Of a stretch of 6,487 nt of DNA, positions 1 to 6,309 are shown in pieces. This DNA comes from CALZJC01 sp041574955. GTDB taxonomy: Bacteria; Acidobacteriota; Thermoanaerobaculia; Multivoradales; JAHEKO01. The stretch lies in NCBI GenBank assembly GCA_041574955.1, contig JBFGNS010000205.1, positions 1 through 6,487 of the forward strand. The letters are read 5' to 3'. Each line of letters opens with the position of its first letter. The stretch's first letter is position 1. The notes beneath the pieces are model-generated. The model had not been told where the DNA came from. It worked only from the letters and a program-made list of their open reading frames with translations, and did no database searches. The position numbers and the translations under genes were made by a program.

Positions 1-1647
1 CCGCAGGCGGTGCCGGCCACCTTCACCCTGGACGCCGACAACTGTCTCGGCTTCAACCCGATCGCCTGCGGCAAGTGCCTCGAGGCGTGCGACAAGAAGT
101 GCATCGATTACGACGCTCAGGATCAGATCTTCGATCTCGAGGTCGGCAGCGTGGTGGTCGCCACCGGCATGGAGCCGTACGACCCGCGCGCCACCGACGA
201 GTACGGCTACTGCCGCTATCCCGACGTCATCACCTCGATGGAGTTCGAGCGCCTGATCTGCGCCGGCGGCCCGTCGGAGGGCGAGCTGGTGCGGCCGTCG
301 GACCGCCGGGTGCCCGAGCGCATCGGCTTTATCCAGTGCGTCGGCTCGCGCTCCCCCAACCGCGGCGTGCCCTACTGCTCGAACTTCTGCTGCATGAACA
401 CCGTCAAGCAGACGCTGCTGATCGCCGACCACTACCGGCAGAGCCGCTCGACGGTCTTCTACCTCGACATCCGCGCCTTCGGCAAGGGCTTCGAGGACCT
501 CTACCGGCGAAGCCGCGAGGCCGGCGTCGACTACGTGCGCGGCCTGCCCGGCGCGGTCGAGCTCGACGAGGCGAGCGGCGAGCTCGTGGTGCGGGTCGAG
601 GACACCCTGCGCGGCGAGCTCCAGGAGCACCGCTTCGACATGGTGGTGCTGGCGGTGGGTCTGGTACCGCGCCGGCCGCCCGCCCAGCCCGGCCGCCGCG
701 GCGTCGACGAGCTGCTGACGTTGTCGCACACCTCCGACGGCTTCGTGATGGAGGCGCACCCCAAGCTCAAGCCGGTGGACGCGCCGACCCGCGGCGTCTA
801 TTTCGCCGGTACCGTCGAGTCGCCCAAGGACATCAAGGACAGCGTCACCCAGGCCGGCGCCGCCGCCTGCCGCGCCGGCAACCTGCTGGCCGCCGGCCAG
901 GTGCGCATCGAGGCGATCACCGCCCAGCTGGTGCCGGACCTGTGCGCGCAGTGCAAGGTGTGCGCCCAGGTCTGCCCGTTCCACGCCATCGAGGAAGCGG
1001 TCAAGAAGGAGAACCGTTACCCGTTCTTCGTCGAGGCGGCGTGTGCCGGCTGCGGCACCTGCGCCGCCGAGTGCCCGTTCGACGCCATCGTCATGCGCCA
1101 CTTCGAGGACGCCCAGGTGCTGGCCCAGATCGACGCCATCCTGGCCGAGGAGCCGCTGGAGAAGATCGTCGCTTTCGCCTGCAACTGGTGCTCGTACGCC
1201 GGCGGCGACACCGCCGGCACGTCGCGGCTCCAGTACCCGCCGTCGGTGCGCCTGATCCGCAGCATGTGCAGCGGCCGGGTGGACCAGCGGTTCATCTGGC
1301 GCGCCCTGCGCCAGGGCGCGCCGCTGGTGCTGGTCTCAGGCTGCCACTTCTCCGACTGCCACTACATCGACGCCGTCACCTGGACCCAGCGCCGGGTCGA
1401 GAAGGTGTGGAACCAGATGGAGAAGCTGGGCATCCGGCCCGAGCGGCTGCAGCTCGAATGGATCAGCGCCGCCGAGGGCCAGAAGTTCGCCCGCGTCATG
1501 CGCGAGCTCGACCGGCTGCGGCGCGAGGTGACGGCGGAGGAGGTGGCAGCGACCCGCCGTCTCCTGGAGCAGAAGGAGCTCGGGCTGGCACCGGCTCCCG
1601 CCGCTCCGCCAGCGGCGGCCGCGGAGCAGCCGGCGGCGGTCCACTGA
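1..1647 (+). CDS. HdrA-like Fe-S flavoprotein fused to a C-terminal MvhD domain (5' partial)
   Basis: Subunit A of heterodisulfide-reductase-type complexes: an FAD and Fe-S protein that passes or bifurcates electrons between ferredoxin, NADH or hydrogenase partners and a low-potential acceptor in the cytoplasm. The frame is open from base 1; the GTG at base 10 is internal, because the residues before it (PQAVP) fit the HdrA family motif. About 240 N-terminal residues, including the FAD-binding glycine motif, should lie upstream. Numbering from the first codon: inserted cluster site Cys15/23/26/30/34; CVGSR at 113-117 with CxxxCC at 126-131; FAD-domain end GVYFAGTVESPKDI from 265; two 4Fe-4S ferredoxin motifs (Cys315/318/321/325 and 348/351/354/358); MvhD domain from about 388 with Cys394/397/423/448/453, the expected 2Fe-2S ligands. 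The tail is Ala/Pro-rich. QmoB has the same fusion, but no qmoC follows here. Family call is firm; the partner complex is unknown. Confidence 0.92.
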   Translation, partial: PQAVPATFTLDADNCLGFNPIACGKCLEACDKKCIDYDAQDQIFDLEVGSVVVATGMEPYDPRATDEYGYCRYPDVITSMEFERLICAGGPSEGELVRPSDRRVPERIGFIQCVGSRSPNRGVPYCSNFCCMNTVKQTLLIADHYRQSRSTVFYLDIRAFGKGFEDLYRRSREAGVDYVRGLPGAVELDEASGELVVRVEDTLRGELQEHRFDMVVLAVGLVPRRPPAQPGRRGVDELLTLSHTSDGFVMEAHPKLKPVDAPTRGVYFAGTVESPKDIKDSVTQAGAAACRAGNLLAAGQVRIEAITAQLVPDLCAQCKVCAQVCPFHAIEEAVKKENRYPFFVEAACAGCGTCAAECPFDAIVMRHFEDAQVLAQIDAILAEEPLEKIVAFACNWCSYAGGDTAGTSRLQYPPSVRLIRSMCSGRVDQRFIWRALRQGAPLVLVSGCHFSDCHYIDAVTWTQRRVEKVWNQMEKLGIRPERLQLEWISAAEGQKFARVMRELDRLRREVTAEEVAATRRLLEQKELGLAPAPAAPPAAAAEQPAAVH

Positions 1648-1653
1648 GAAGCG

Positions 1654-1830
1654 ATGATGGCCGAGATCAAGACGTTCTACTGCCTGCGCTGCCAGGAGCG
1701 GTTTCCGCAGGAGCACGACAAGAAGCAGGTCGTCGAGCGGAGCTGCCCGCACTGCGGCAGCAACAGCGTCCGCCTGGAGACTCCCCTCGCCGCCCGGCGC
1801 CACGCCAAAGGAGGTTCTGCCGATGCCTGA
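1654..1830 (+). CDS. small zinc-ribbon-like protein (58 aa)
   Basis: A 58-codon frame with two CxxC knuckles: YCLRC (Cys10, Cys13) and SCPHCG (Cys31, Cys34), 17 residues apart. This is the layout of a single zinc ribbon or rubredoxin-like metal site. The rest is charged and there is no signal peptide or membrane segment, so it is probably a small cytoplasmic metal-binding protein. It starts 6 bases after the HdrA-MvhD stop, in the same frame, and its last 8 bases overlap the hemerythrin gene. Two adjacent ATGs (1654, 1657) are possible starts; the purine stretch GAGAAG at 1646-1651 is better spaced for the second, which would give 57 residues. Its position between two redox or metal genes suggests an accessory role in the same system. 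I do not recognise a specific family; a zinc-ribbon regulatory protein or an Fe-binding rubredoxin-like protein are both possible. Confidence 0.7.
   Translation: MMAEIKTFYCLRCQERFPQEHDKKQVVERSCPHCGSNSVRLETPLAARRHAKGGSADA
1807..1814 (+). promoter_or_regulatory. strong Shine-Dalgarno of the hemerythrin gene, inside the zinc-ribbon gene
   Basis: AAAGGAGG ends 8 bases before the ATG at 1823. It is the strongest ribosome binding site inside the window, fixes the hemerythrin start, and lies within the upstream gene's coding sequence. This supports translational coupling of the two genes. Confidence 0.8.
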
Positions 1831-2296
1831 GATCACCGCCCGCGAGTGGATCGACAAAGTGCTGCTCGAGCACCGCCAGCTCGACGCCATGGTCGCCGAC
1901 CTGCGCCGCTTTCTCGCCGCCGAGCGCCCGGCGCCCGGCGAGTCCGGCGCCCACACCTGGTCCGCCGAGCTGACTCGCCGGCTGGTGCTGCTGCACGACC
2001 GCCTGTTCCGCCACTTCCGCGAGGAGGAGGAGGGCGGCATGGTGGAGGAGATCTCCCGGCGCCACCCGCGCGCCGCGCGCGCCGTCGAGGAGCTGGTGGA
2101 CGAGCACAGGCAGATGCTCGGCCGGCTGCGCCGGATCACCGCCCGCGCCATGCAGTACGGCGAGGGCGAGGCGCCGAGCAAGCCCGAGCTGCGCAGCCAG
2201 CTGACCGAGCTGCTCGACCTGCTCAACCACCACGAGCGGACGGAGACCGGACTCATCCACCAGCTGGAGATCCAGGAGCTGGGGCAGGGGGATTGA
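1823..2296 (+). CDS. hemerythrin-like HHE cation-binding domain protein
   Basis: A 157-residue, all-helical protein with the ligand pattern of a hemerythrin diiron site: His17 (LEHRQLD) in helix A, His58 and His64xxxGlu68 (HFREEEE) in helix B, His95 (DEHRQ) in helix C, and His136/His137 with Glu141 (NHHERTE) in helix D. Proteins of this family bind O2, or sometimes NO, at a non-haem diiron centre and serve as O2 sensors, carriers or scavengers, or in repair of damaged Fe-S clusters. Length matches single-domain bacterial members, with no signal peptide or output domain. It is the last gene of the plus-strand operon, coupled to the zinc-ribbon gene. Beside an Fe-S-rich HdrA flavoprotein, protection from or sensing of O2 is a reasonable inference. 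The family call is strong; the ligand is not shown by the sequence. Confidence 0.88.
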   Translation: MPEITAREWIDKVLLEHRQLDAMVADLRRFLAAERPAPGESGAHTWSAELTRRLVLLHDRLFRHFREEEEGGMVEEISRRHPRAARAVEELVDEHRQMLGRLRRITARAMQYGEGEAPSKPELRSQLTELLDLLNHHERTETGLIHQLEIQELGQGD

Positions 2297-2340
2297 GGGC
2301 GACCCGTTCCTGCCTGTGAAGGGGGGTGGGCGACGGCCCG

Positions 2341-2505
2341 GCCGGCTCGGAGGCGAGAGGAACAAGTCGTCAGGTACCGGCTCGCGCCAAGCGCGCTCGC
2401 CTGCACTCGGCTGGCGCGCGGCATCGGGGTCGGACTTCCGGCGGCTTTGCACCGCGCTGGCCGAGAGCTACCTGACGACCCGTTGCTCTCGCCTCTGACG
2501 CCGGC
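2341..2505. repeat. long imperfect inverted repeat / structured element between convergent genes
   Basis: The arms 2350-2376 and 2469-2495 are reverse complements at 24 of 27 positions. An outer extension pairs GCCGGC 2341-2346 with 2500-2505. Pairing continues inward with small bulges: 2381-2384 with 2462-2465, 2386-2389 with 2458-2461, and 2391-2395 with 2453-2457. The apical part, about 57 bases, is GC-rich with no clear reading frame. Of the three arm mismatches, the two A-C pairs (2364/2481 and 2365/2480) become U-G wobbles in a minus-strand transcript, so folding is better in RNA reading out of the minus-strand methyltransferase gene. It could be a bidirectional terminator, a 3'-UTR structure, a non-coding RNA or a MITE-like palindromic element. 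No target-site duplication or transposase is visible. Confidence 0.75.
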
Positions 2506-2518
2506 CTCCGGTGAGGCC
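2503..2518. terminator. GC-rich tetraloop hairpin, possible terminator
   Basis: A perfect 6-bp stem, GGCCTC (2503-2508) with GAGGCC (2513-2518), closes a four-base loop. It lies just past the end of the large inverted repeat and 32 bases beyond the methyltransferase stop in that gene's direction. No T-run follows on either strand, so intrinsic termination is doubtful. Confidence 0.3.
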
Positions 2519-2530
2519 ACCACGAGGCTA

Positions 2531-2553
2531 TGACCGGGAGGGCCGGCCGGTCA
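2531..2553 (-). terminator. hairpin spanning the methyltransferase stop codon
   Basis: A 7-bp perfect stem pairs TGACCGG (2531-2537) with CCGGTCA (2547-2553) across a 9-base loop. The distal arm includes the TGA stop of the minus-strand methyltransferase. It may help terminate transcription or protect the 3' end; there is no following U-tract. Confidence 0.3.
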
Positions 2554-3342
2554 GGCGGAAGAGGGTCGGCGCAGGAGGTGGTAGAGGTTCAGCCGGCCGC
2601 TGGCGCCGTCGGCACGGAACGAGGCGACCGGCGACAGCGGCAGCCCCACCAGCAGCCGATCGGCCTCGGCGGGCGTGGTCCAGTGGCAGTAGCGCACCGG
2701 TCGCCGACCACCGCCGGGTAGCCGGTCGCCCCAGGCCAGCAGGGTGTCGCCGGGCTCGAGGTCGCCCTCGTCGATCGGCTCGGCGGCGGTGCGGTTGTGC
2801 TCGGCCCAGCCCACCCGGCGCACCTCGAACCGCTCCTCTTCCCCGAACTGCCAGAAAGAGACCGCCAGCAGGCCGCCCGCGGACAGCCGCTCGGCGGCAG
2901 ACGCCAGCAGCCGGCGGCGGTTGTCCGCGCCGGGCAGGTGGTGGAGCAGACCGAAGGCGGCTACCAGGTCGAACCGTTGCTCCGCCAGCCCGGCGGACCA
3001 GCCGCCGAGCAGCAGGTCGTGCTGATGGAAGCTGCGGCCGCGCGCTCCGGCGTAGCGTTGACGAGCGATGTCCAGCAGCTCACCGCTGGCATCGACGCCG
3101 TGGTAGTCGAACACCCGCCGCCAGCGCTTCTCCAGGAACCGCGCCAGCCGCCCGTTGCCGCATCCCAGGTCGAGCACCCGGAGCCGGCTCGGCAGAGGCT
3201 CGCCGCCGGTGGCTTCGATTGCCCCGAGCAGCCGCTGCCAGCCACCCCACGGCTGCTCGCGGGTGGCGCTGAACTCGGCCGCGTGCCGGCGGTAGAACGC
3301 CAGGTTGATGCGGTGGAGCGCCGCGGCGGTGTCGGCCGTCAC
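2551..3342 (-). CDS. class I SAM-dependent methyltransferase, Trm9/ALKBH8-like
   Basis: A 263-residue Rossmann-fold methyltransferase. SAM motif I is VLDLGCGNGRLARFL (56-70), motif II is GVDAS (82-86), and the post-motif strand is FDLVAAFGLLHHL (124-136). Outside the SAM core the layout matches Trm9/ALKBH8 tRNA methyltransferases as I recall them: N-terminal FSATREQPW (24-32), a late GDTLLAW segment (198-204, compare DVFVPW in yeast Trm9), RYCH (217-220, compare RYYH) and a closing NLYHLLRR (252-259). Trm9 methylates cm5U34 in tRNA to mcm5U34. The GTG start at 3342 directly follows the TAG of the UbiA gene, with only a weak GGGCGG upstream, so reinitiation is likely. Elp3, the cm5U-forming enzyme, is encoded 1 kb further on. 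Alternative: a quinone or small-molecule methyltransferase acting with UbiA. The methyltransferase call is very strong; the Trm9-like subfamily is moderate. Confidence 0.9.
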   Translation of the reverse strand: MTADTAAALHRINLAFYRRHAAEFSATREQPWGGWQRLLGAIEATGGEPLPSRLRVLDLGCGNGRLARFLEKRWRRVFDYHGVDASGELLDIARQRYAGARGRSFHQHDLLLGGWSAGLAEQRFDLVAAFGLLHHLPGADNRRRLLASAAERLSAGGLLAVSFWQFGEEERFEVRRVGWAEHNRTAAEPIDEGDLEPGDTLLAWGDRLPGGGRRPVRYCHWTTPAEADRLLVGLPLSPVASFRADGASGRLNLYHLLRRPSSA

Positions 3343-4248
3343 CTATCGAATGCCGCCCGTCGAGACCGTCAGCAGCCCGAGGCAGATCCAATCGACGAGG
3401 ACGAAGTAGACGTACAGCAGGCCGGACCAGTGGACCCGGACGAACGCCGGCCTCGCAAGGCACAGCGGCACGGCAGCCAGGTTGAGCAGCGCCGCCAGCG
3501 GAGCCTGCAAGCCGGCTCCCAGCAAGGCGGCCTTGATCGCGACGATGACTGCCAGCGCCAGCGCGGCCCGGCGTTCGCCGAGCACCGCGGCCAGGGTGCG
3601 CTTGCCGGTCCTGCGGTCCGCGGGAATATCGACGATGGCGCCGGCGACCTGAAACGCGAGGATCACCGTGGCGGCCAGGGCCCAGGCCGGCCAGCGCAGC
3701 TCGATGCCGCTGAGCAGCACGCTGAGCCACAAGATGTTGATGTAGATCCAGAGCGCGGTCAGCTCGGCCACGACGGGCAGCCGGCTCAGGCGCACGCCGG
3801 GGCCGTTGTAGAGCGCGTTGGCGAGCGCCATGGCCGGCAGCCACAACAGCACCCGCAGCTGCCCGAAAGCCGCTGTCAGGACGACGAACGGCAGCTGCAG
3901 CGCCACGATCGCCGCCGGCAGCAGCCGCCGCTTGGCCTCGCCGAGCCGGTAGCCGAACCAGGCCGCCATCGTAGAGTCCCGCTTGCGCCGGCTGAGCGCG
4001 TCCACGTCGGCATCGCGGAAGTCGTTCCAGCCGTAGATCAGCAGACCCAGCGGCACGGTGACGTACAGGGCTCCGACCCAGAACGCCACCCCGGGCAGCT
4101 GACCCGACAGCGCCACCGGCAGGAAGAACAGCCACAGGTGCGAGGCGATCAGGCCAGCACGGGAGACCTTCATCAGGTCGCCCAGACCGAGCAAGCGAGC
4201 CTGCCCACCGGTGGCCGAGGCCAGGACCTTCTTGCCGTGGGTGGTCAA
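3343..4248 (-). CDS. UbiA-family membrane prenyltransferase
   Basis: A 301-residue polytopic membrane protein, normal length for the family, with about eight or nine hydrophobic segments. UbiA enzymes transfer a prenyl chain from a diphosphate donor to an aromatic or other acceptor in the membrane. Both Mg-diphosphate motifs are present: NDFRDADVD (Asn75, Asp76, Asp79, Asp83) and DIPADRRTGKRT (Asp207, Asp211, then GKRT 215-218). The YNGPGVRLSR segment at 147-156 corresponds to the usual YSxPxxRLKR. The TTG start at 4248 is the most upstream start after an in-frame stop and has AAGGGGG 4 bases ahead; Met27 (4170) is an alternative. It is the first gene of a minus-strand pair, abutting the methyltransferase. 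The acceptor (quinone precursor, chlorophyll-type, carotenoid or lipid) cannot be told from sequence. Confidence 0.9.
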   Translation of the reverse strand: MTTHGKKVLASATGGQARLLGLGDLMKVSRAGLIASHLWLFFLPVALSGQLPGVAFWVGALYVTVPLGLLIYGWNDFRDADVDALSRRKRDSTMAAWFGYRLGEAKRRLLPAAIVALQLPFVVLTAAFGQLRVLLWLPAMALANALYNGPGVRLSRLPVVAELTALWIYINILWLSVLLSGIELRWPAWALAATVILAFQVAGAIVDIPADRRTGKRTLAAVLGERRAALALAVIVAIKAALLGAGLQAPLAALLNLAAVPLCLARPAFVRVHWSGLLYVYFVLVDWICLGLLTVSTGGIR

Positions 4249-4252
4249 GGTT

Positions 4253-4259
4253 CCCCCTT
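4253..4259 (-). promoter_or_regulatory. Shine-Dalgarno supporting the TTG start of the prenyltransferase
   Basis: AAGGGGG on the minus strand ends 4 bases before the TTG start at 4248. It is the reason for choosing this start over the internal ATG at codon 27. Confidence 0.55.
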
Positions 4260-4360
4260 CGCTGAGGCGCCCGCCGGAGCCGCCTCGCTGCCTGGATTGT
4301 GAAGGGCGAGCCTAACACCCGGACCCCCTGGGCGCCGGCCGTCAACCGCCTCTAGAATCG

Positions 4361-4365
4361 AAGGG
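4361..4365 (+). promoter_or_regulatory. Shine-Dalgarno of elp3
   Basis: AAGGG lies 4 bases before the ATG at 4370 and supports this start for elp3. Confidence 0.5.
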
Positions 4366-4369
4366 CATC

Positions 4370-6133
4370 ATGGCCACCTCGGACTACGCCTTCGAACCCG
4401 AGCGGTACGAGCGCGAGCTGGCCGCCCTGATCGGCGAGCTCGAGCGGTCCCCGGAGCTCGCGCCGCGCGGCTACCAGCGGCTGCTGCGCCGCTACCCCAA
4501 GGACGGCAGCGGGCTGTTCTCGAAGAGCGAGATCATCCGCGGCTTCCGCCACTTGAACGCCACCCGTGGCTGGCAGCGTGACGAGGGCGCCTTCGTCGAG
4601 CGGCTGCGGATGAAGCCGGTACGCACCGCCAGCGGCGTGGCGCCGGTGACGCTGCTGACCAAGCCGTACCCGTGTCCCGGCCGCTGCATCTTCTGCCCGT
4701 CCGACGTGCGCATGCCCAAGAGCTACCTGTCCGACGAGCCGGGGGCGCAGCGCGCCGCCCAGCACGCCTTCGATCCCTACGCCCAGACCCTCTCCAGGCT
4801 GCTCACCTACCGCAACACCGGCCACCGGGTCGACAAGGTCGAGCTGATCGTGCTCGGCGGCACCTGGTCGCACTACCCGGAGAGCTACCAGAGGTGGTTC
4901 GTCACGCGCGCCTTCGACGCGCTCAACGACTTCGCCGGCTGGCCCGAGGGCGACCCGCCGCCGGCCGCCGAGCGCGCCATCGCCTGGGACGAGCTGGATG
5001 AGAGGGTCGACGGCGCACGACCGCGCGGCGGCTACAACCGGGTGGTGCGCGACCACGCCCGCCGGGTCGGCGAGGCGGAGGCCGCCGAGCGTGCCGGCTG
5101 GCGGGAGCTCGAGCGCGCCCAGCGGGTCAACGAGTCGGCCGCGGCCCGCTGCGTCGGGCTGGTGCTCGAGACCCGTCCGGACCACCTGCCGGCGGCCGAG
5201 GTGGTGCGGCTGCGCCGGCTCGGCGCGACCAAGGTGCAGATCGGCTACCAGAGCCTCGACGACGCGGTGCTGGCGGCCAACCGGCGCGGCCACGACGTCG
5301 CCGCCACCCGGCGGGCGATGCGCCGGCTCCGCGCCGCAGGGTTCAAGATCCACGCCCACTGGATGCCCAACCTGTACGGCTCGGACCCCGAGCGCGACCG
5401 CCAGGACTTCGCCCGCATCTTCGCCGACCCCGACTTCCGACCCGATGAGCTCAAGCTATACCCCTGCTCGCTCCTCGAGTCGGCCGAGCTGATGCGCTAC
5501 TGGCGGGACGGCCGCTGGCGGCCGTACGGCCGCGACGAGCTGCTCGAGCTGCTGGTCGACTGCCTCGTCCGCACCCCCGAGTACTGCCGGCTGACGCGCG
5601 TGATCCGGGACATCCCGGGCACCGACATCGTGGCCGGCAACCGCACCACCAACTTCCGCCAGCTGGTCGAGGCCGAGCTCGCCCGCCGCGGCCTCGCGGC
5701 GCGCGACATCCGGGCGCGCGAGGTGCGCCACCGGGCGGTGCGCGCCGGCCAGCTCGAGCTGCGCGAGCTGGCCTACGCCACCTCGGTGGGCGAGGAGCGG
5801 TTCCTCCAGTACGTCACGCCGGACGACCGGCTGGCCGCCTTCCTGCGGCTCTCGCTGCCGGCCCGGCCGGTCGCCATCGACGAGATCGCGACCAGCGCCA
5901 TGATCCGCGAGGTGCACGTCTACGGCCGGCTGGTCGGCCTCGGCCAGCGCCGCGACGGCCGCTCGCAGCACCTCGGCCTCGGCACCCGGCTGGTCGAGCG
6001 CGCCGCCGAGCTGGCCGCCGCCGCCGGCCGCCGAGACCTGGCGGTCATCTCGTCGGTGGGCACCCGCGGCTACTACCGGCAGCTGGGCTTCACCGACGGC
6101 GAGCTGTACCAGCACCGGGCGCTGGAGGCTTGA
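4370..6133 (+). CDS. elp3: Elp3: tRNA uridine-34 carboxymethyl-modifying radical SAM/GNAT enzyme
   Basis: A 587-residue complete Elp3. The family uses a radical SAM 4Fe-4S centre and acetyl-CoA to build the cm5 side chain on wobble uridine 34 of tRNA. Visible features: N-terminal tRNA-binding region (about 1-95); cluster motif CPGRCIFC (Cys102, Cys106, Cys109) followed by VRMPKSYLSDEPGAQRA; VELIVLGGTW at 157-166; NESAAARCVGLVLETRPD (254-271); KVQIGYQSLDD (288-298); LKLYPCSLLESAEL (361-374); TDIVAGNRTTNF (418-429). The C-terminal GNAT domain runs from about 508 with MIREVHVYGRLVGLG, the CoA loop QHLGLGTRL (533-541) and GYYRQLGF (567-574). The three Cys are spaced CxxxCxxC, one residue tighter than the CPHGxCxYC form. 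About 60 residues (188-247) between ALNDF and LERAQRVNE look longer than usual. It is monocistronic as far as seen, divergent from the prenyltransferase, and no other Elongator subunit is present, as expected in bacteria. Confidence 0.95.
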   Translation: MATSDYAFEPERYERELAALIGELERSPELAPRGYQRLLRRYPKDGSGLFSKSEIIRGFRHLNATRGWQRDEGAFVERLRMKPVRTASGVAPVTLLTKPYPCPGRCIFCPSDVRMPKSYLSDEPGAQRAAQHAFDPYAQTLSRLLTYRNTGHRVDKVELIVLGGTWSHYPESYQRWFVTRAFDALNDFAGWPEGDPPPAAERAIAWDELDERVDGARPRGGYNRVVRDHARRVGEAEAAERAGWRELERAQRVNESAAARCVGLVLETRPDHLPAAEVVRLRRLGATKVQIGYQSLDDAVLAANRRGHDVAATRRAMRRLRAAGFKIHAHWMPNLYGSDPERDRQDFARIFADPDFRPDELKLYPCSLLESAELMRYWRDGRWRPYGRDELLELLVDCLVRTPEYCRLTRVIRDIPGTDIVAGNRTTNFRQLVEAELARRGLAARDIRAREVRHRAVRAGQLELRELAYATSVGEERFLQYVTPDDRLAAFLRLSLPARPVAIDEIATSAMIREVHVYGRLVGLGQRRDGRSQHLGLGTRLVERAAELAAAAGRRDLAVISSVGTRGYYRQLGFTDGELYQHRALEA

Positions 6134-6168
6134 GGGCGTGGGAGTCCGGCGGCCTGGGGCTTGGGGCA

Positions 6169-6200
6169 GCCCGCCGGGAGGGAGCGCCGAGCCGGCGGGC
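6169..6200 (+). terminator. GC-rich hairpin 35 bases after elp3
   Basis: A perfect 9-bp stem pairs GCCCGCCGG (6169-6177) with CCGGCGGGC (6192-6200) around a 14-base loop. Its place just after the elp3 stop suggests a transcription terminator or 3'-end stabiliser. No T-run follows, so it is not a classical intrinsic terminator. Confidence 0.4.
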
Positions 6201-6309
6201 GCCCGGGCGGAGCGACATCACCCTCGCCTTGGAGCGCAGCCCGGGCCACCGCTGGCCAAGCGACCGGGCCCTCACCCACACCGCACCTGCCACGCCCCCT
6301 CGCCGCCCG

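Larger units (their letters stand above)
4249..4369. promoter_or_regulatory. divergent promoter region between the prenyltransferase and elp3 genes
   Basis: These 121 bases separate two divergently transcribed units, so both promoters should lie here. Plus strand: TAGAAT at 4353-4358 resembles a -10 box but lies only 11 bases ahead of the elp3 ATG and has no -35 partner. Minus strand: TTGACG (4345 to 4340) resembles a -35, but the nearest AT-containing hexamer, TGTTAG, is 22 bases away, too far for a standard promoter. The region is assigned by geometry rather than by convincing boxes. Confidence 0.45.

Noticed and set aside
1645..1647. In-frame TGA between HdrA-MvhD and the zinc-ribbon frame as a selenocysteine codon
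   Set aside because: It follows a low-complexity Ala/Pro tail rather than a redox motif, no convincing SECIS-like hairpin was seen right after it, and a start codon follows 6 bases later.
75..1973. 632-codon open frame overlapping HdrA-MvhD on the plus strand
   Set aside because: Its translation is almost wholly Arg, Ala, Pro and Gly with no domain, and it runs through three well-supported genes; it is a third-position GC shadow.
1336..2523. 395-codon minus-strand frame opposite the hemerythrin gene
   Set aside because: Low-complexity Ser/Arg composition, no motifs, and antisense to three supported genes plus the inverted repeat.
2797..4302. 501-codon plus-strand frame across the methyltransferase and prenyltransferase
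   Set aside because: Gln/Arg/Gly-rich shadow; the opposite strand carries clear SAM and UbiA motifs.
4353..4358. TAGAAT as the elp3 -10 box
   Set aside because: No -35 hexamer at 16-18 bases, and a start site 6-7 bases downstream would fall within or beyond the Shine-Dalgarno, cutting it from the mRNA.
4352..5359. 335-codon minus-strand frame opposite elp3
   Set aside because: Antisense to well-conserved Elp3 motifs and has no recognisable domain.
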